64,000 nucleotides of DNA from Rhodamnia argentea (taxonomy: Eukaryota; Streptophyta; Magnoliopsida; Myrtales; Myrtaceae). Positions 38,414-51,265 of the stretch are shown piece after piece. A model generated the notes under the pieces. That model was given only the letters and a program-made list of their open reading frames with translations. It did not search any database and had not been told where the DNA came from. Numbering within the stretch: position 1 is the first letter of the stretch; the number at the start of each line of letters is the position of its first letter. The stretch lies in assembly GCF_020921035.1 (NCBI RefSeq), contig NC_063150.1, positions 13,206,001 through 13,270,000 of the forward strand, written 5' to 3'. The position numbers were made by a program, and so were the translations under genes.

Positions 38414-41400
38414 ATGGCCGCCGCGCCACCGCTTCCGACGCCGTTCCGAATTCCTCGCGCCAAATCCCTGAAACCCTCCTCCTCCTCCTCCTTGCACGAG
38501 CCGTTTCCTAGCTACAAGCTCGGCTGTTCGTGCAGGTGCGAGGTCAAGAGCTTTGACCACTCTCGGAACTGGACCACCGTCGATCGTTTCCCCGCTCCGG
38601 ATCCGATTCACATCTTCCACTCCCCTCCGAGTCCTCTGACTGCTTCTCCCATGCAAATGGTGGCGAGCGCGCGCGAATCGTCCGGTAAGGGCTCGAAGAA
38701 GGTGTGCCTCTTCTACTGCGCGGAGACGAAGCCGCTCGCGGAGGGAGTCGCCGCTCAATCGGACGCGATCGAGCTCCGCAGCATAAACTGGAGGTATGCA
38801 TTTTCGATGTCCAACGAGCAATTGAATTGATGAGAGTTCTTTTTAGCTGTTTTCTTTCCGAATTCATTCGCGCTTGTTGATCGGCATGCCGGGTTTCGAA
38901 AACGATGTCGGTGCTCATATGCATATGCGACTCGTCTAGATGTTGTTTGATTCAGAGTTTCGATTCGTTCTATGTTTGTCTCTTCAGGACGTTTGCTGAT
39001 GGGTTCCCCAACCTGTTCATACCCAATGCTCATGGAATTCGGGGACAACATGTCGCTTTTCTAGCCTCTTTTAGTTCCCCAGGCGTGATCTTCGAGCAGC
39101 TCTCTATCATTTACGCGTTGCCAAAGTTGTTCGTCTCTTCCTTCACGCTTGTGCTTCCCTTCTTCCCGACGGGCACTTCCGAGCGCATGGAGGATGAAGG
39201 CGACGTTGCAACAGCGTTTACTCTTGCGAGAATCTTGTCCAACGTTCCAATCTCGAGGGGTGGACCTACAAACTTAGTGATCTTCGACATCCATGCCTTG
39301 CCGGTTCGTTTATACTGGTGCACATACCCTTTTCAGGCACCAATATCACAGAGCACGCGTACATCCATGAGCACGTTAAGTGGATGAAGATTTTATGTCA
39401 CTCAATCTCTTCGTGCTGAATACCATTTTTCTTATTTTCTTTATTGGTTATTCACAGGAAAGATTTTACTTTGGAGATAACATTTTACCATGTTTCGAGA
39501 GTGGGATACCATTGCTTAAGAATCGTCTCCAGCAGCTTCCGGACTCTGACAATGTGAGACATCTATTTGTTGGCTTGGAAGATATGTGCTTCTTCTTCTT
39601 CTCCTCATGAAGAATTTATCTGCTTACAGAGATCATTAATGTATTTAGTATTTTTATTAGGGAGGCTGCGAGGTAACCATAATATGTCTTCAGATCTAAA
39701 CATTACTGTGTCCCAACTTAGAGTTGGCAGCATTACTCTTGCTGATCTTTGTCATTTGGTGTTCATTTCTGTGGTTTTAGACAATAGTGCCAAACATGAG
39801 ATGAATTACCTAATGTTCTAGTTTTAAGCTTCGCCTGAACATTTTCTGACATTCTAGTGATTTCTGGCAATTTGTGCTGGTTCATTGAGGAGCAGATATC
39901 TATAGCTTTTCCGGATGATGGTTCATGGAAGAGGTTTCATAAGCAACTGCAGCATTTTCCAACGGTATGCATAAATACCGCTAAATATACTGTGTTCACC
40001 GTATTTGTTTGTGTTTTCTATCAACAAGAGATTAATTGGTATGCTCTTGATAGTATGTTGTGTCCTATTATCTTCCATTGCTAGTTACTTGGCAGATATA
40101 TGGTATTTAAGTAGTGGAACGTATTTAGCTACTCAGGCTACATATTTGATTTCTTCCAGAGTTTTCTAATGAAGAAACATTTTGTAATTGATAGTGTTTT
40201 GATCGGACGGAAATGGCATTGACAGAGTCCCTGAATGGAATCAGTTTCTGGTTATATGTGGACATGGCCTTGTTAAGTTGACCAATAATTCCAACTGCAG
40301 TTGGATTCCGCTCTTTTGATCTCATACCATCGTGTTACTTGGTTGTTTAGTTTGTATTGCCATGTGCCTACCGGTTTCATAGAGACAGCTGAACAAAATT
40401 TAAAGTTTCGTGTGCAGAGGTGGAGTTGGTTATGTGTTTTCTCCAAAATAGGGAGATGTGATCTTTTCGATGTTTTATTGGTGTTTATCATTTAATGGAA
40501 ACAATTGGAAGTGGTGATTGCACCGCAACTATTTCTCTTTGTTAATGATCTGGAAAGCCAGTATGGAACTTAGGAGAAACACTATCTTCTTTATAGGATT
40601 ACTAATATGCTTCAGCTTTATCATGCCATTATCTCCGTAGGGTTATGCTTTTGTTTTATGTAAGCTATCATCATAACCCATCCAACCTTAATTTTTTAGA
40701 TTGTGTGCGCTAAAGTTCGGGAAGGTGACCAGCGGATAGTACGACTTAAGGAGGGAGATCCCAAAGGACGTCATGTTGTCATCGTTGATGATTTGGTGCA
40801 GTCGGGTGGCACTCTAGTTGAATGCCAGGTACTTGTCTTTTCATTTTTTCTTGGCCACTGGAGCTTATATTATGCAGTCTGCTTCTTTGGAACTTTCTTA
40901 ATTTTCTAATTAAGAAAGTTGACTTGTATGAGGTGCACGTTAGGTGGAGAATCTAGGTGTGTAGCTCATAGTCCTTTAACACCGGTATTAGCCTCATGGT
41001 GAAAACATAGATGGGGAGAATGGGAAGTAAAATCATCGTTCTGTTTCTGGATTTGGAGTGAGTTTTTTCAAAGGATATAAGAGGCCTAGGTTCAGTACTA
41101 ATTAATTATGGGTTCAATTCTTTGAATGCTCAATAGAGGAAGTCAGGAAAATTGAACATATGAAGTTGATCTGTACTTTGTTTCTTCTCCATTAATGAAA
41201 TGGAGGAGACTGATAAGTACAATACTAAGTGGCATGTTGCAGGGTAGGCTATTGGATAGTTGGATGTTGTAGGCAAGCTATCTTACAGGCCAATGCTAAT
41301 AAAGCAGGATAACCTGATTAGATGCCGACCAGGTCCGGAACCACTATTCCTCATTAAGAATTGTACTCGTGAACAGTGACTTAGTGTTTGGGCTGATTCT

Positions 41401-43186
41401 TCATGTTGTTATGCAGAAACTGATAAGGAACTCTTAAGGAAATTCAATATTTTCATTCAAAAAACTAGGAGAAGTAATGCTTGATTCTATCAAATAGGAA
41501 TGAAAACATATTCAAATCCTAATGGATCTCAAACTCTTAGATATTCCTAATTTGACAAGGAATAAACTCTTATTGTTATCTAAAGAGTAGATCCTCTGCG
41601 CACCCTGTATGTATCTTGGAAGATTGTTGCCACAACCCTCTATCATCAAAATCAATAAGTTCTTCCAACATCAGCTTGAGTTAAGTAAAGTTCATTTCAT
41701 AGTGGTGGAGGATTGTGGCAACAACCTTTGAAGACTTCGGGGTGCTAGATGAGAATTTACTATTTAGATAACAATAAGAGTTGTTTATTAAGAATTATTC
41801 TATGAGAGCTTGAGGTTCATTGGGATTTTGATAAGTTTTGTTTCGTATTTGGAGTTGAATATTGTGGTCCCTAGTTTTATTTGAAAAGTATTTTCCCATC
41901 CAAGAGCTTATTTCAACATGGAGCAGCGCTTTGTGGAATATTTAAATTCATGCTCTTCCTCTGAATTATTAATTCGTTTTGTGTAATTTAGGAGAATCTG
42001 AAGAATGAATTCTTATCATAAGACAATGTGTACTGTGCATGCTACTGTGAGGAATTCTGGGATTAGTGATCTAGTAAGGGATCCTGCTTCAGGCAGGTAA
42101 AGCAGTAGGAAAACAAGTTGCGCTGTGTATCACCACATCACTGTCTTTCTCATATCTCAACATGATTTCTGGTGATTTCTCTTTTTTCTTTCATTGCTTC
42201 TTTAATTAAAATTACTCCGACTTCTTTGCATAGAACATGTCGGTTTCTTTTTGGATGGCTACTTAACTTACTTGAAACATTCTAGAAATTGTTGGCTGCC
42301 CATGGAGCAAAAAAAATCAGTGCTTATGTGACACATGGGATTTTCCCCAATAGTTCGTGGGAGCGCTTTGACCATGACAATGGAGGTAATATTTGCATTG
42401 ATTCAGACATGTCATATCCTTGAAATTATAACCTCTGCTTTTCGCAGCAAATCTTTGTGAACAATGGTACCATTAGACATTCTTTTATTGCTGTGTACGC
42501 TCTTGCTGTTGTTCTTCGTTGCTAGTAAGATATTATCCTTGTTCTTAAATAAGGACTACCTTCCCACTACATCGGATATGCAAACTTCACAAGGAAAAGC
42601 TATGAGAATGTCCTTTTTTCAGATTCTCATCGTAGGGCCTTTGAGCATTCCGTCGCTTTTAACTAATAGAATGTCAAAGGTCATGGTACCATATCGAGGG
42701 ATATGGTTCTTTAAGAGTATAATATTTGTTTAGATTGAAGAAGAATCTGTTGCCTTTACTTGACCTTGCTGTCTGCGTGGGGTGGGGGAAAATTGTCATT
42801 GAGGGGACTTGGTGAAATATTGAAGAATGTTTGTATCTCATATGTGGAGTATGAATCTGGATGCATGTATCGAGTTTTATTGTAGAAAATCAATATAAGT
42901 ATTATATATATTTGAATGTCAAATTTGATGTTTATTCTTATCAAGTGACTGGAACATCTTATATGCCATATGTTCCTTTTCTGAATGAGATATAATTCAT
43001 CAAAATTGGAGCTCAAAAGTAGTTTTGTTGCCTTTGTCTATTCTTTTGATAGGAAATCCAGAGAATGGTTTGACCTACTTTTGGATCACGGATTCATGCC
43101 CTCAAACTGTGAATGAAGTGTTGAATAGACCACCATTTGAGGTTCTCAGCCTAGCTGGTTCTATAGCAGCTAGTCTGGCCATTTAA
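38414..43186 (+). CDS. PRS3: Ribose-phosphate pyrophosphokinase 3 (PRPP synthetase)
   Basis: Seven exons: 38414-38793, 38988-39303, 39458-39553, 39896-39964, 40700-40828, 42286-42385 and 43053-43186. All junctions are GT-AG and in frame, giving 407 aa (Arabidopsis PRS3, At1g10700, about 411 aa). The enzyme makes PRPP from ribose 5-phosphate and ATP for nucleotide, histidine and tryptophan synthesis. The PRPP-binding loop [14 protein letters not shown] is near residues 313-326; [14 protein letters not shown] precedes it, and YVTHGIFP and [11 protein letters not shown] follow. The N-terminal 80 residues are Ser/Pro-rich and low in acidic residues, consistent with a plastid transit peptide, with another Met at [10 protein letters not shown]. 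It belongs to the phosphate-independent plant class II group (PRS3/PRS4). Intron 5 (40829-42285) carries an inverted-repeat insertion. Confidence 0.95.
41510..41842. mobile_element. Foldback insertion inside PRS3 intron 5
   Basis: The left arm (41510-41648) is imperfectly inverse to the right arm (41701-41842). Matching blocks are AACTCTTATTGTTATCTAAA (left, 41576 region) against the inverse of TTAGATAACAATAAGAG (41764-41781), and ATTGTTGCCACAACCCTC against the inverse of GAGGATTGTGGCAACAAC. The spacer is about 52 bp and there are no coding frames. It lies well away from both splice sites, so splicing need not be affected. Confidence 0.65.
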
Positions 43187-45712
43187 CGGAATCAGAAATT
43201 TATGATCTGCTTCTTCTGCGGCCTAGAAAACGAGACAGACATTTCTGAGATTAAGACCTGAGGTAGGAAGCGCTTAACTTAGCATGTATCTCCTCATTTA
43301 ACCTCTCTTTTCCTGTATTTTTCCCCTTCTCCTGTAAATTTTGCATAGGTAGGCCAATTCTCAACTAAGGAAATAATGCAGCCATATAAGAGAGGTCATC
43401 TTTGTAACCTCGGAATAACTGGTGAAGAGTTGCTAGATGATTAGTTGATCTCCTCCATGCTTCTTTTGGGAATCAGGTTTAGGTTTGATCGATGTGTGCT
43501 TCTGAAGCATCAAATCAGTTATTGAAGCTCCTTAGAATATGCCTCACACAGTATTACTCAAGTGGCACACACTTTGCATTGATTTATTTTAAATCGATAT
43601 GGCTGTTATTGGGATTGCTATTGGCATTGTCGAATGCGATCTTGCTTCATTTCTCGAAGTCATTGGGAATAATTAGCCCCCTTTGGATGCCTCGCCATGG
43701 AGAAACAGTGGGTCTCTGTTTTGCATTCCATTGCATTATGAGGAAGACACCACTTAATGTGATCCTGCTCATTTGGCTTCATCCGGCCTCTCGAGGTATT
43801 TTCGTTTGAGAAATGTTTCCTGAATCGGCTACGGACTTCCTACATGGTCCAAGAATAGCATTTGATTTTGAAGCTGGCTCGGAAAATGCACCCGCAACAA
43901 TGAGAATTCATCATGCTTTGTCAAGACATTGACCCCATGTTAACAAGTGTTACGATTCATCTCATTTTCCTATCGTCCGTGTCAATAGATCCTGTGATGA
44001 CCTCAACAAAACTACTTGTTACAAAGAACATATTATTCTCGCATCTAGACGTGTAAAATGCTGGCTAATCTAGCTTATATTGAACTTACTAAATTACTGA
44101 CCAAACAAAGGAAAAAACTTGCTAAATTAGAGAGTTCCTTACTAATCCATTTGTGGTCCTTATCTCCGGCGTTCACTCTTGGGCGTAGACTAATATGGTT
44201 GAACTAGAGAGAGAGGCCTTTGCTCGTACTCCCTAGCCTTCAGGAAGTCTGAACTAGCTGGCCAGAGGTTGATCATATTTTTATTAATAAATGAGTGCAA
44301 TTGGCTTTGGGATAATGGCATGAGAGATTCTTGAACCTCGGTTTGTTTAATATCCTTCCCGAACTTTTTTTGCACAGATTCTTAAACTATATATTTGTTT
44401 ATGTCGATCCTACGTCCCTTGTTGGTGGCTAGGCATGGCCAACTGCCACCCCTGGCCACCACAAGTTCATGTCCATCCCTGGCACCCGGCAAGCTCATTC
44501 GCACGAGGTCCAGGAACCTAGACAGCAGACTGGGTGGGTCAAGCTTGATCACCTTGAAGCCCACCATTGAGCCGTAATTCACAGGAGTCAATCAGATTGC
44601 CACCCCGGCTGCCCTCAGCAGCTAAGTGATAGCTAAATTTGCTAATATGCACGCTTTGCCCCATAGTGGCTCGGCAACTGTCTTCAAGGACTTCACGAAA
44701 CAGGTCATGTCGGAACTCGATGGAGAACAAGTTCTCTTCTTCGTGAACTATGGAGTCGAAACATCTACATAGAGGGTCCATTCCCTGTTGGCTGCGGTGG
44801 GACTGGTGCTTGTAAACTCCATATTTGGGCTGGAGGTTGAGAGAGACCAGAATGACTAACAGTGAACGCGTGCTAGCCACAGGCGGCGGCTCGGCAGTGC
44901 CCAATCGCCGGTGGGGTTTGCTTATCGAAAGTTTCGAGTTTCTAATAGTCATGCAGTCGCAACATTGCTGTCAAGTAATTGCCAATGCAACTCAAAACAA
45001 TTTTCTGCGAGGTTCTCTTACGAAATGATCTACATGAGCAAACATGTAGTCCAACATCTCATGTATTGGTGACAAAGCTAATTCCTTGAGTCTCAAGGTG
45101 TCCACTTTGCGAGGTCTGATAGTATCATTTTAATGGCCAAGTGAAGGGGCCTATGTATGGGTATAACATATCGGTATCGGAGCCAGAGGTCTACCCCGGG
45201 ACCTATGGATAATGGGCTGATCACGCTTCCGCCACGTATCGATTTTGGTCTGAACGGTACAACGAAAAGTCTGTCTCAGACACAAGTCAAGGTCCACGAA
45301 GGTATTGGTCTTTTCCCGAAAGGATGTCAAAGCAAAGTCGGACCTGAAGCATGTGAGATTCATGTTTCCCTCGACTTAATAAACTTCCATCGTGGCCAAA
45401 ATTGCCAGCTTGCCTGAAAAGGGCCAGAAAATATCACCTTAATTGACTCGCTGGATGCGTATAGAATTTCTTCACACATTATGCATGCCGGAAGCCATCG
45501 TACAACCCCTTACAGCATTTCCTCTCATAAAAAAATATGACATCTTATGCGCATGCTTCGACATCTCAAGAAAGCATTTGAGCAGAAAGAGAAGAAAATG
45601 AAACCTGAACAACTGTGACTTCACCTCTTTGCAAATTTCACAATGGAAGGCGTAAGGCCGATGTATATAAAGAAAATGAAGCAAAAGAGAGTGTGCGACC
45701 GCTTCTGTCTCA
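43187..45712. other. Convergent intergenic region
   Basis: It lies between the 3' ends of PRS3 and the TrpD-like gene. The outer parts are probably 3' UTRs. A moderately GC-rich block at 44400-44950 has long overlapping frames on both strands (60 codons plus, 137 codons minus) but no domain I recognise; it may be a gene fragment. No RNA gene is seen. Confidence 0.4.
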
Positions 45713-48700
45713 CTACACTTTGTGGGAGATCTTGATGTAATTTAGGAGTCGTTTTAGAGCCTTGCCACTGTCAATGGCCTCCCTGGCTCTTTCCAGGGCC
45801 ATAGAGATGTCTTCTGCGCCCTCACATCCAAGTAAGTGATCCACCATTCCAGCATTCAAGACGATTCGATCATATGCAGGTCCTTTTTCTCCATGAAGAG
45901 CTGCTAGACCTAACTCTATATTCTTTGAGATCTGCATTCACAAGCCACATAAACGTATTTTGCATTTTAGTGACGATCATACTTTGCCACATCAACATGA
46001 AATTGCATACCAAATGAACTACGTATTCAGTTGGCAAAAAATGAGTTACGTTGACAAGAGGGAACCTTAATTCAAAACAAATTCTAGAAATAACTTCGTA
46101 GTTGAGAGATTGCAATGTCAGAGAGAAAGACAACTAAATAACAATATCCATCTTAATTTGCTATCGGCCTTCATGATTAAACATGCATAACCCTTTACCA
46201 AAATAAAACTCAGTATAACAAAAGATTCAGAAAGATTACCGATCTGTCTGTTCTTGGGGTATCAGAGGGCTCAAAACCATAATCCTTGGCATTAACCTCA
46301 AGACTAAAGCTCTCCCGTGAAACCCCTGCCAAAATGATTGGCCCAAGTGTTACAACTGAAGTGAGAACATAGTATCTTGTTCCTTACTCCCAAATCTAAA
46401 AGAACAAGATGGAACCACTAGAAAAGAGACAAGTCTAACAAGGCCACTGAAAAGGAACAGACCATCAACTTCAAGAGCAGATACTGTACTCAATGAACGA
46501 AACCCTGAACAATAGTTCACAGGAAGCCCTTTTGACACACTAGCTGATCGCAATCTTGTTGTCATGGAAAGCCCTCCTTCCTCTCCCTACACAAAAGAGC
46601 ACATACAAATCCCTACTTACTTAAACCAGGTTGAAGAGATAACTGACCTACAGACAGCATTAAGAATGATAAAGAAAGAACTAACTCATGACTGGCATCA
46701 TCCACTATCTAATTCTCATCAGAAAGAATACTCTCCTACTAATGTGGGCATGCAGAATTGACTAAAAAGAAATGCATCCCCAACCTTGACCACCAAGCCA
46801 GAGTGAACACCTCTTCTCTTCATAAGCATCAGCAAAGGCTCTTCATAACCTTCATGATAGAAACCAGCAACAATTGCTTCCCTTCCAGTAGCCTGCAAGA
46901 AGGAAATATTTAGTGCTTTCTGATCAGTAATCTTGAATTAAAAGATTTGTTAAAGGTAACGTAGTTATGAAATATGCCTATACTGATGCACAAGTGACAT
47001 AATTTTCTGCAAGAATGCCAAAATGACTACTCCTATAAAATAGAACTTTTAAGTTGCATCTTAAAGCATCCATGCCAGCTCTGGACCATAGAAGTGGATA
47101 ACTGATTTTTCTTTTGCTTAAAATGTTACTTGAGAACTCAAAAACGCAAACAGGACACCACAAGCTCAATGGAGGACTGCTCAGGGCTTACCCTCACAAA
47201 TTGCTGGACCTTCTCACTTGTGGCAAGTGGGGGGCGCTTCTTTATATGCTCTCTCAAACCAATTAATGAATATCTGCAGCTCAAAGATAGAGAAGTCAGA
47301 GTATACACTTTTCCAGTGCAAGTGAACTACATGAGATCTTTCATATATCAGAGCGCATTTTTTTGTACAAGGAATAATAAGTGTTATACAGCTTAAAAGT
47401 GAAAAAGGCATGACATACACATGTAGTGAGTGCAAATGATGCATGTTGAAAGGAAAGGAATTAAAAGCATGTCTAGTACCCTGGCCCATGCACAAACCCC
47501 ATTGAATTTGAAATATTCCCTCCCTCCCTCCCTCTCTAGTATAGATGCACCACAACCATTCCCTCGGACATATATGCATATCATATTGGTGCTCATAGGC
47601 AGGAGCACATACAGAGTCTTACAAGCCATTCATTTAAGGGGACAAGAATGCAGAACCCCTACAATACTGCTGAAGGGAAAAGAAAAGAAAATCCCAAGAA
47701 CAATGAGTTATATGCCTCATCAATATTCTGGATCACCAACCCTATTATAGGTAAGCTATGCTTAAGAATGACTGCAGTAAAATAAGATATTGCAAAACAT
47801 ACTGAGACGGCCGAGCTTCACGTTGACTAATGTATGCGAAACCAGCCTCTTCATCCTGAAGTTTCATAATATAAGGTTTAGTTAAACGGAAGAACTAGCA
47901 AAGACATAGCAATGATCGCGCAATGACAGTATAAGGATAACAGTTACCTCTAGAAGTGCTTTTGCCTGCAAAGTGGATAAACTTGTATTTGCACCCATGA
48001 ACTTCAGCATTTGCTCTTCCGTTATTCCTCCCTTCACATGCAAAGAGCTTTGAGTGATCCCAAGATAAGAGGCCAATAATTTCACAAACAAAAGTACAAA
48101 ACATCCAAAAAACTGCATTCCAATAATTTAAAAAATCTAGGAGTCTATGTTCCAGAATAAGGGCTCTTGTCATATTGTTATTATCATGTTGCTTTTTAAT
48201 TTTGAAGCAACCTTCAAGAAATTTTTTTGAATACAGACTTCCTCAGCTTTACGATTAGTATTCAACTTTTGCAAAAGCAGATCCCAAGACATAGGTGATG
48301 AAAATACTTGTACAGGAAACCAACCTTAGGTGGCATCCATTCTACGCCATGAAGCAAGCAAGATTCACCATAACATGATCTAACAGCAGCCACGAACAGC
48401 GTGCTCCTAAAGTAACGTGTGTTTCCGTCATAAGGTTCGCCATAATGAGTCAAAGATCTTATATCAGCAACAGGAGGAGGACCTGCCCAGTATAATTGAA
48501 TGCATTAACCATTACAAACCATGTATGCCGATTGGAAACATGACTACTATTGTTCCAACAATAGATAATTGATAATCAAACTAAATCATGTACCAAGCTC
48601 ATCATCAAATGCAAGGCAGTATGCTTTTAACTCACGATCTGTTTCTCTGTTCATACGCTGACCTATTAAAAATGCCGAAAGCAAGGACTCACTTACTCCT

Positions 48701-50462
48701 TCAGATAAGTTATCTTTTATTTTTAAGGGAAGAACATCTTTCAGAACACCTTGGACTTCCTCATATCCAAGATGCCCCCCTGCCAAGATTTCTCTGAGAG
48801 CACCAACCAATCTCATTTCAGTAGTATCATTGCCAGTGTAGTGGGGTCCAATTGAACTTCCTACTCCCAGTATAGAACCTTCAGGATCCGCTATAAAGAT
48901 CAGATCAGGAGGTAGAACTCGAACTAGCATTGGCCAGAATGTGTTCATTGCACGCTCTTCCCCTTCACTCCACTGGGTTGCCTCAGGAAATGAATTGGCA
49001 CGTATTGTCATAGCTGCAAAGAATGCCCCCATCTGTGCTTTGGACACTTGTTCTCCATTTCTAAGTTCTCCTTTAGCTGACAATGCATTAAAAAATAACA
49101 ATAAGCAGCTACAGGTGAAGATATGTAATTTATATAAAAGAAATTCTCCTTTAAATTGTAGCAGATTGCTCCATGTAGAATAGGAACCATTCTCTTTTTT
49201 ATGTGACATGATGATAAAGCAACAATCACTAATGGTCATCTAAACCAACAGAATATGCACTAACGATAGGTATGAAAACTCACCATCCCAAGATCATGAT
49301 AGGCTTTTGAGGAGTTAAAAATATGACATTGAGCATGTTGCTTCAAGAAAACACATGGAGGGCAAGAGATAGAAAAAGGGAAATCAGTTGCAATACGGAG
49401 AAGTCATAAAAAACCAGCCTCCACTCCATGGCAAGAAACCAGCCTGCAGACCTTGCCCTGGCTAGTAAAATGTACATTGACTTAGGTAAAAGAGACAGAC
49501 TAATTTGAGCCATTACACCAGCACATCTCCGAAATTCTTTGCCCTAGTCAGAACTAAGTAAGATGCAGTTCAATTTTCTTAATTGAAACATGCAAATCAC
49601 TTAAACTATTGCTAACTCAATGAAAGAAGCCAGTCTCTTTAGGATGAATTAAGAAAAGACAAAAATCTGCATCTGGTCTAGACTCTAGAGAAAACGGTAA
49701 TTTAAGGCCATAGCTCAGATAACCATGATTCATTTAGACAGCTTAATCCAATCATCGGGAAAACTGTACGGAAAAGTGGGCACGGAGTATCATCGTTGAG
49801 AAACTCTCCAATCATCAAAAGTACACATGAGGACTCCACGATCAATAAAAAACTAATAAACCAAACAGAAATCAGCAAATGCACGTTCCAACGCGAATGA
49901 AGAGCAACTCGAATGCAACGATATCGCCACAAATACAGGAGTCCTGACCTGATCTTAGTATGGTATCCAAAACCTTAAAGGCCTGCTCCTCGCTCAACGG
50001 CCGGGTCTGCGTCGGGCCGGTGCAAACCCTAGCTTGAGCCTCGAGCACCGTCTGGTTCGGCCTACGAAGCCTCGCGTCCCGATACGAAGAAGAAAGGGAA
50101 GGATTCCGGACCTCCGAATCCGGAGACTCCGAGTGATCGATCGTCGCCGAGCCCGTCGAGGCCGCACCGGCTGTCGCCAAGCGGGACGATTCCCGCCTCC
50201 AACGGCGGCGGCCAACGGCGGAGAATGCGGTAGGCGCCGAGGGCCGCAAGCTGGCGACGGCCGTACGCTTGGGGGCGTTGACCGGAGACACCGAGGAGAG
50301 AGAGAGCTGAGGATTGAGAAGAGCTTTCATGGCGGCTTTGGCTCCGTGTCGTTGGAGGAGACGCTTTGGATCGACCGTCGAGGAGGAGGCAGAGGGGGAA
50401 GAGGAAGTCAAGGGCAGTGGGGGGTTGGTGGTGGTGACCCTGGTGCGGATCGTTGATGTCAT
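45713..50462 (-). CDS. TrpD-like (anthranilate phosphoribosyltransferase-like) protein, At1g70570 type
   Basis: Ten exons: 50462-49949, 49076-48594, 48482-48325, 48031-47948, 47855-47803, 47273-47192, 46892-46785, 46586-46463, 46325-46240 and 45931-45713. All are GT-AG and in frame; 636 aa from 50462, or 643 aa from an ATG at 50483. The first ~130 residues are Ser/Thr/Arg-rich and plastid-transit-like. A helical glycosyltransferase-3 N domain follows (EVQGVLKDVLPL ... VSESLLSAFLIGQRM), then a GT3 fold. In true anthranilate phosphoribosyltransferase the PRPP loop reads GTGGD; here the matching region reads THYGEPYDGNTRYF, followed by LLHGVEW and GGITEEQMLKFMGA. That pattern resembles the TrpD2/YbiB group, which binds nucleic acid and lacks the TrpD reaction in bacteria. 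A tryptophan-pathway role is therefore doubtful. Confidence 0.9.
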
Positions 50463-51265
50463 AAAAACTGTTTTTTGAGCCAAAAATTGTCCGTCCTACC
50501 TACTGGAAAGTTGTCCGTTGACCCCACCAATGGACCAGGTGGCAGCTTGTGATTGGGTAGCCACATTGCAAACTCTATTTAGTGGAGCAGGGGATCTGAT
50601 TCCTACTCCCGATCTTCCTGACATGACCTTTTCGCCCCTTTCCGTGCTTCACTTTTGACTTACAATTTGACTAAAATTGACTGAAAGTCAAACCTTCAAC
50701 AAAAGTGAAATTAGTACGGCCATTTATGATCAAAATAAGGATACTCATTTCACCCCCTCTCTCTTGTACTTTTGAAAATGTAATTGAGAGTTTTCTTGGG
50801 CTGCAGTATTTTTCGCTTTTCTGAGCGTTCATTCGTTTCGCGAATATTAATGATTTGAAAAATTTTACAAAACATAATTGCTAGTATTATTTATAAAAAT
50901 AAATGAATAAAATCTTTTCGTCGCTTACTAATATAAATTATTATCAATAATAAAAATAATTTTATCGATAAATTATTTCGAATAATATAAGATATCATTT
51001 TAAAAATAAATATATTTTTTAAATCGTTTATTTTTCGTAGGAATAAATGGGATCCGAATATTATTACATTTTGTAATGAGCTTTCTTTAGGGCCGAATAC
51101 CTATTAAAAAGTGGGCCGGAAAGAAGGCCGGGCCGTGGGCCACGGTCCGCAAGCCTATATAACCGTTCTCTCTTCTTCCGCTTCGCCTTTTGATTTCACT
51201 TCCCCTCCATTTTCAAAAACTCATCCGCGCTCTCAGAAAACCGTCTCCTCCCAAACGCATCGAAA
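50463..51265. promoter_or_regulatory. Shared divergent promoter region (TrpD-like / PHS1)
   Basis: Only 803 bp separate the two start codons. On the PHS1 side there is a TATA-like box at 51156-51162, and two GTGGGCC motifs at 51111-51117 and 51135-51141 that match 'site II' (TGGGCC) elements common in genes active in dividing cells. The middle (50840-51040) is strongly AT-rich. Confidence 0.55.
51156..51162 (+). promoter_or_regulatory. TATA box of PHS1
   Basis: TATATAA lies about 104 bp upstream of the PHS1 ATG, in front of a pyrimidine-rich stretch (CTCTCTTCTTCC) suitable for a transcription start. Confidence 0.5.

Noticed and set aside
42464..42733. 89-codon hydrophobic plus-strand frame
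   Set aside because: It lies wholly within PRS3 intron 6, between well-supported exons, and is T-rich intron sequence.
43492..43809. 105-codon plus-strand frame after PRS3
   Set aside because: Leu-rich frame without a domain in what is probably 3' flanking DNA; codon pattern unlike the neighbouring exons.
44539..44952. 137-codon minus-strand frame between PRS3 and the TrpD-like gene
   Set aside because: No recognisable domain or splice context; overlapping frames on the other strand are equally long. It may be a fragment but cannot be supported.
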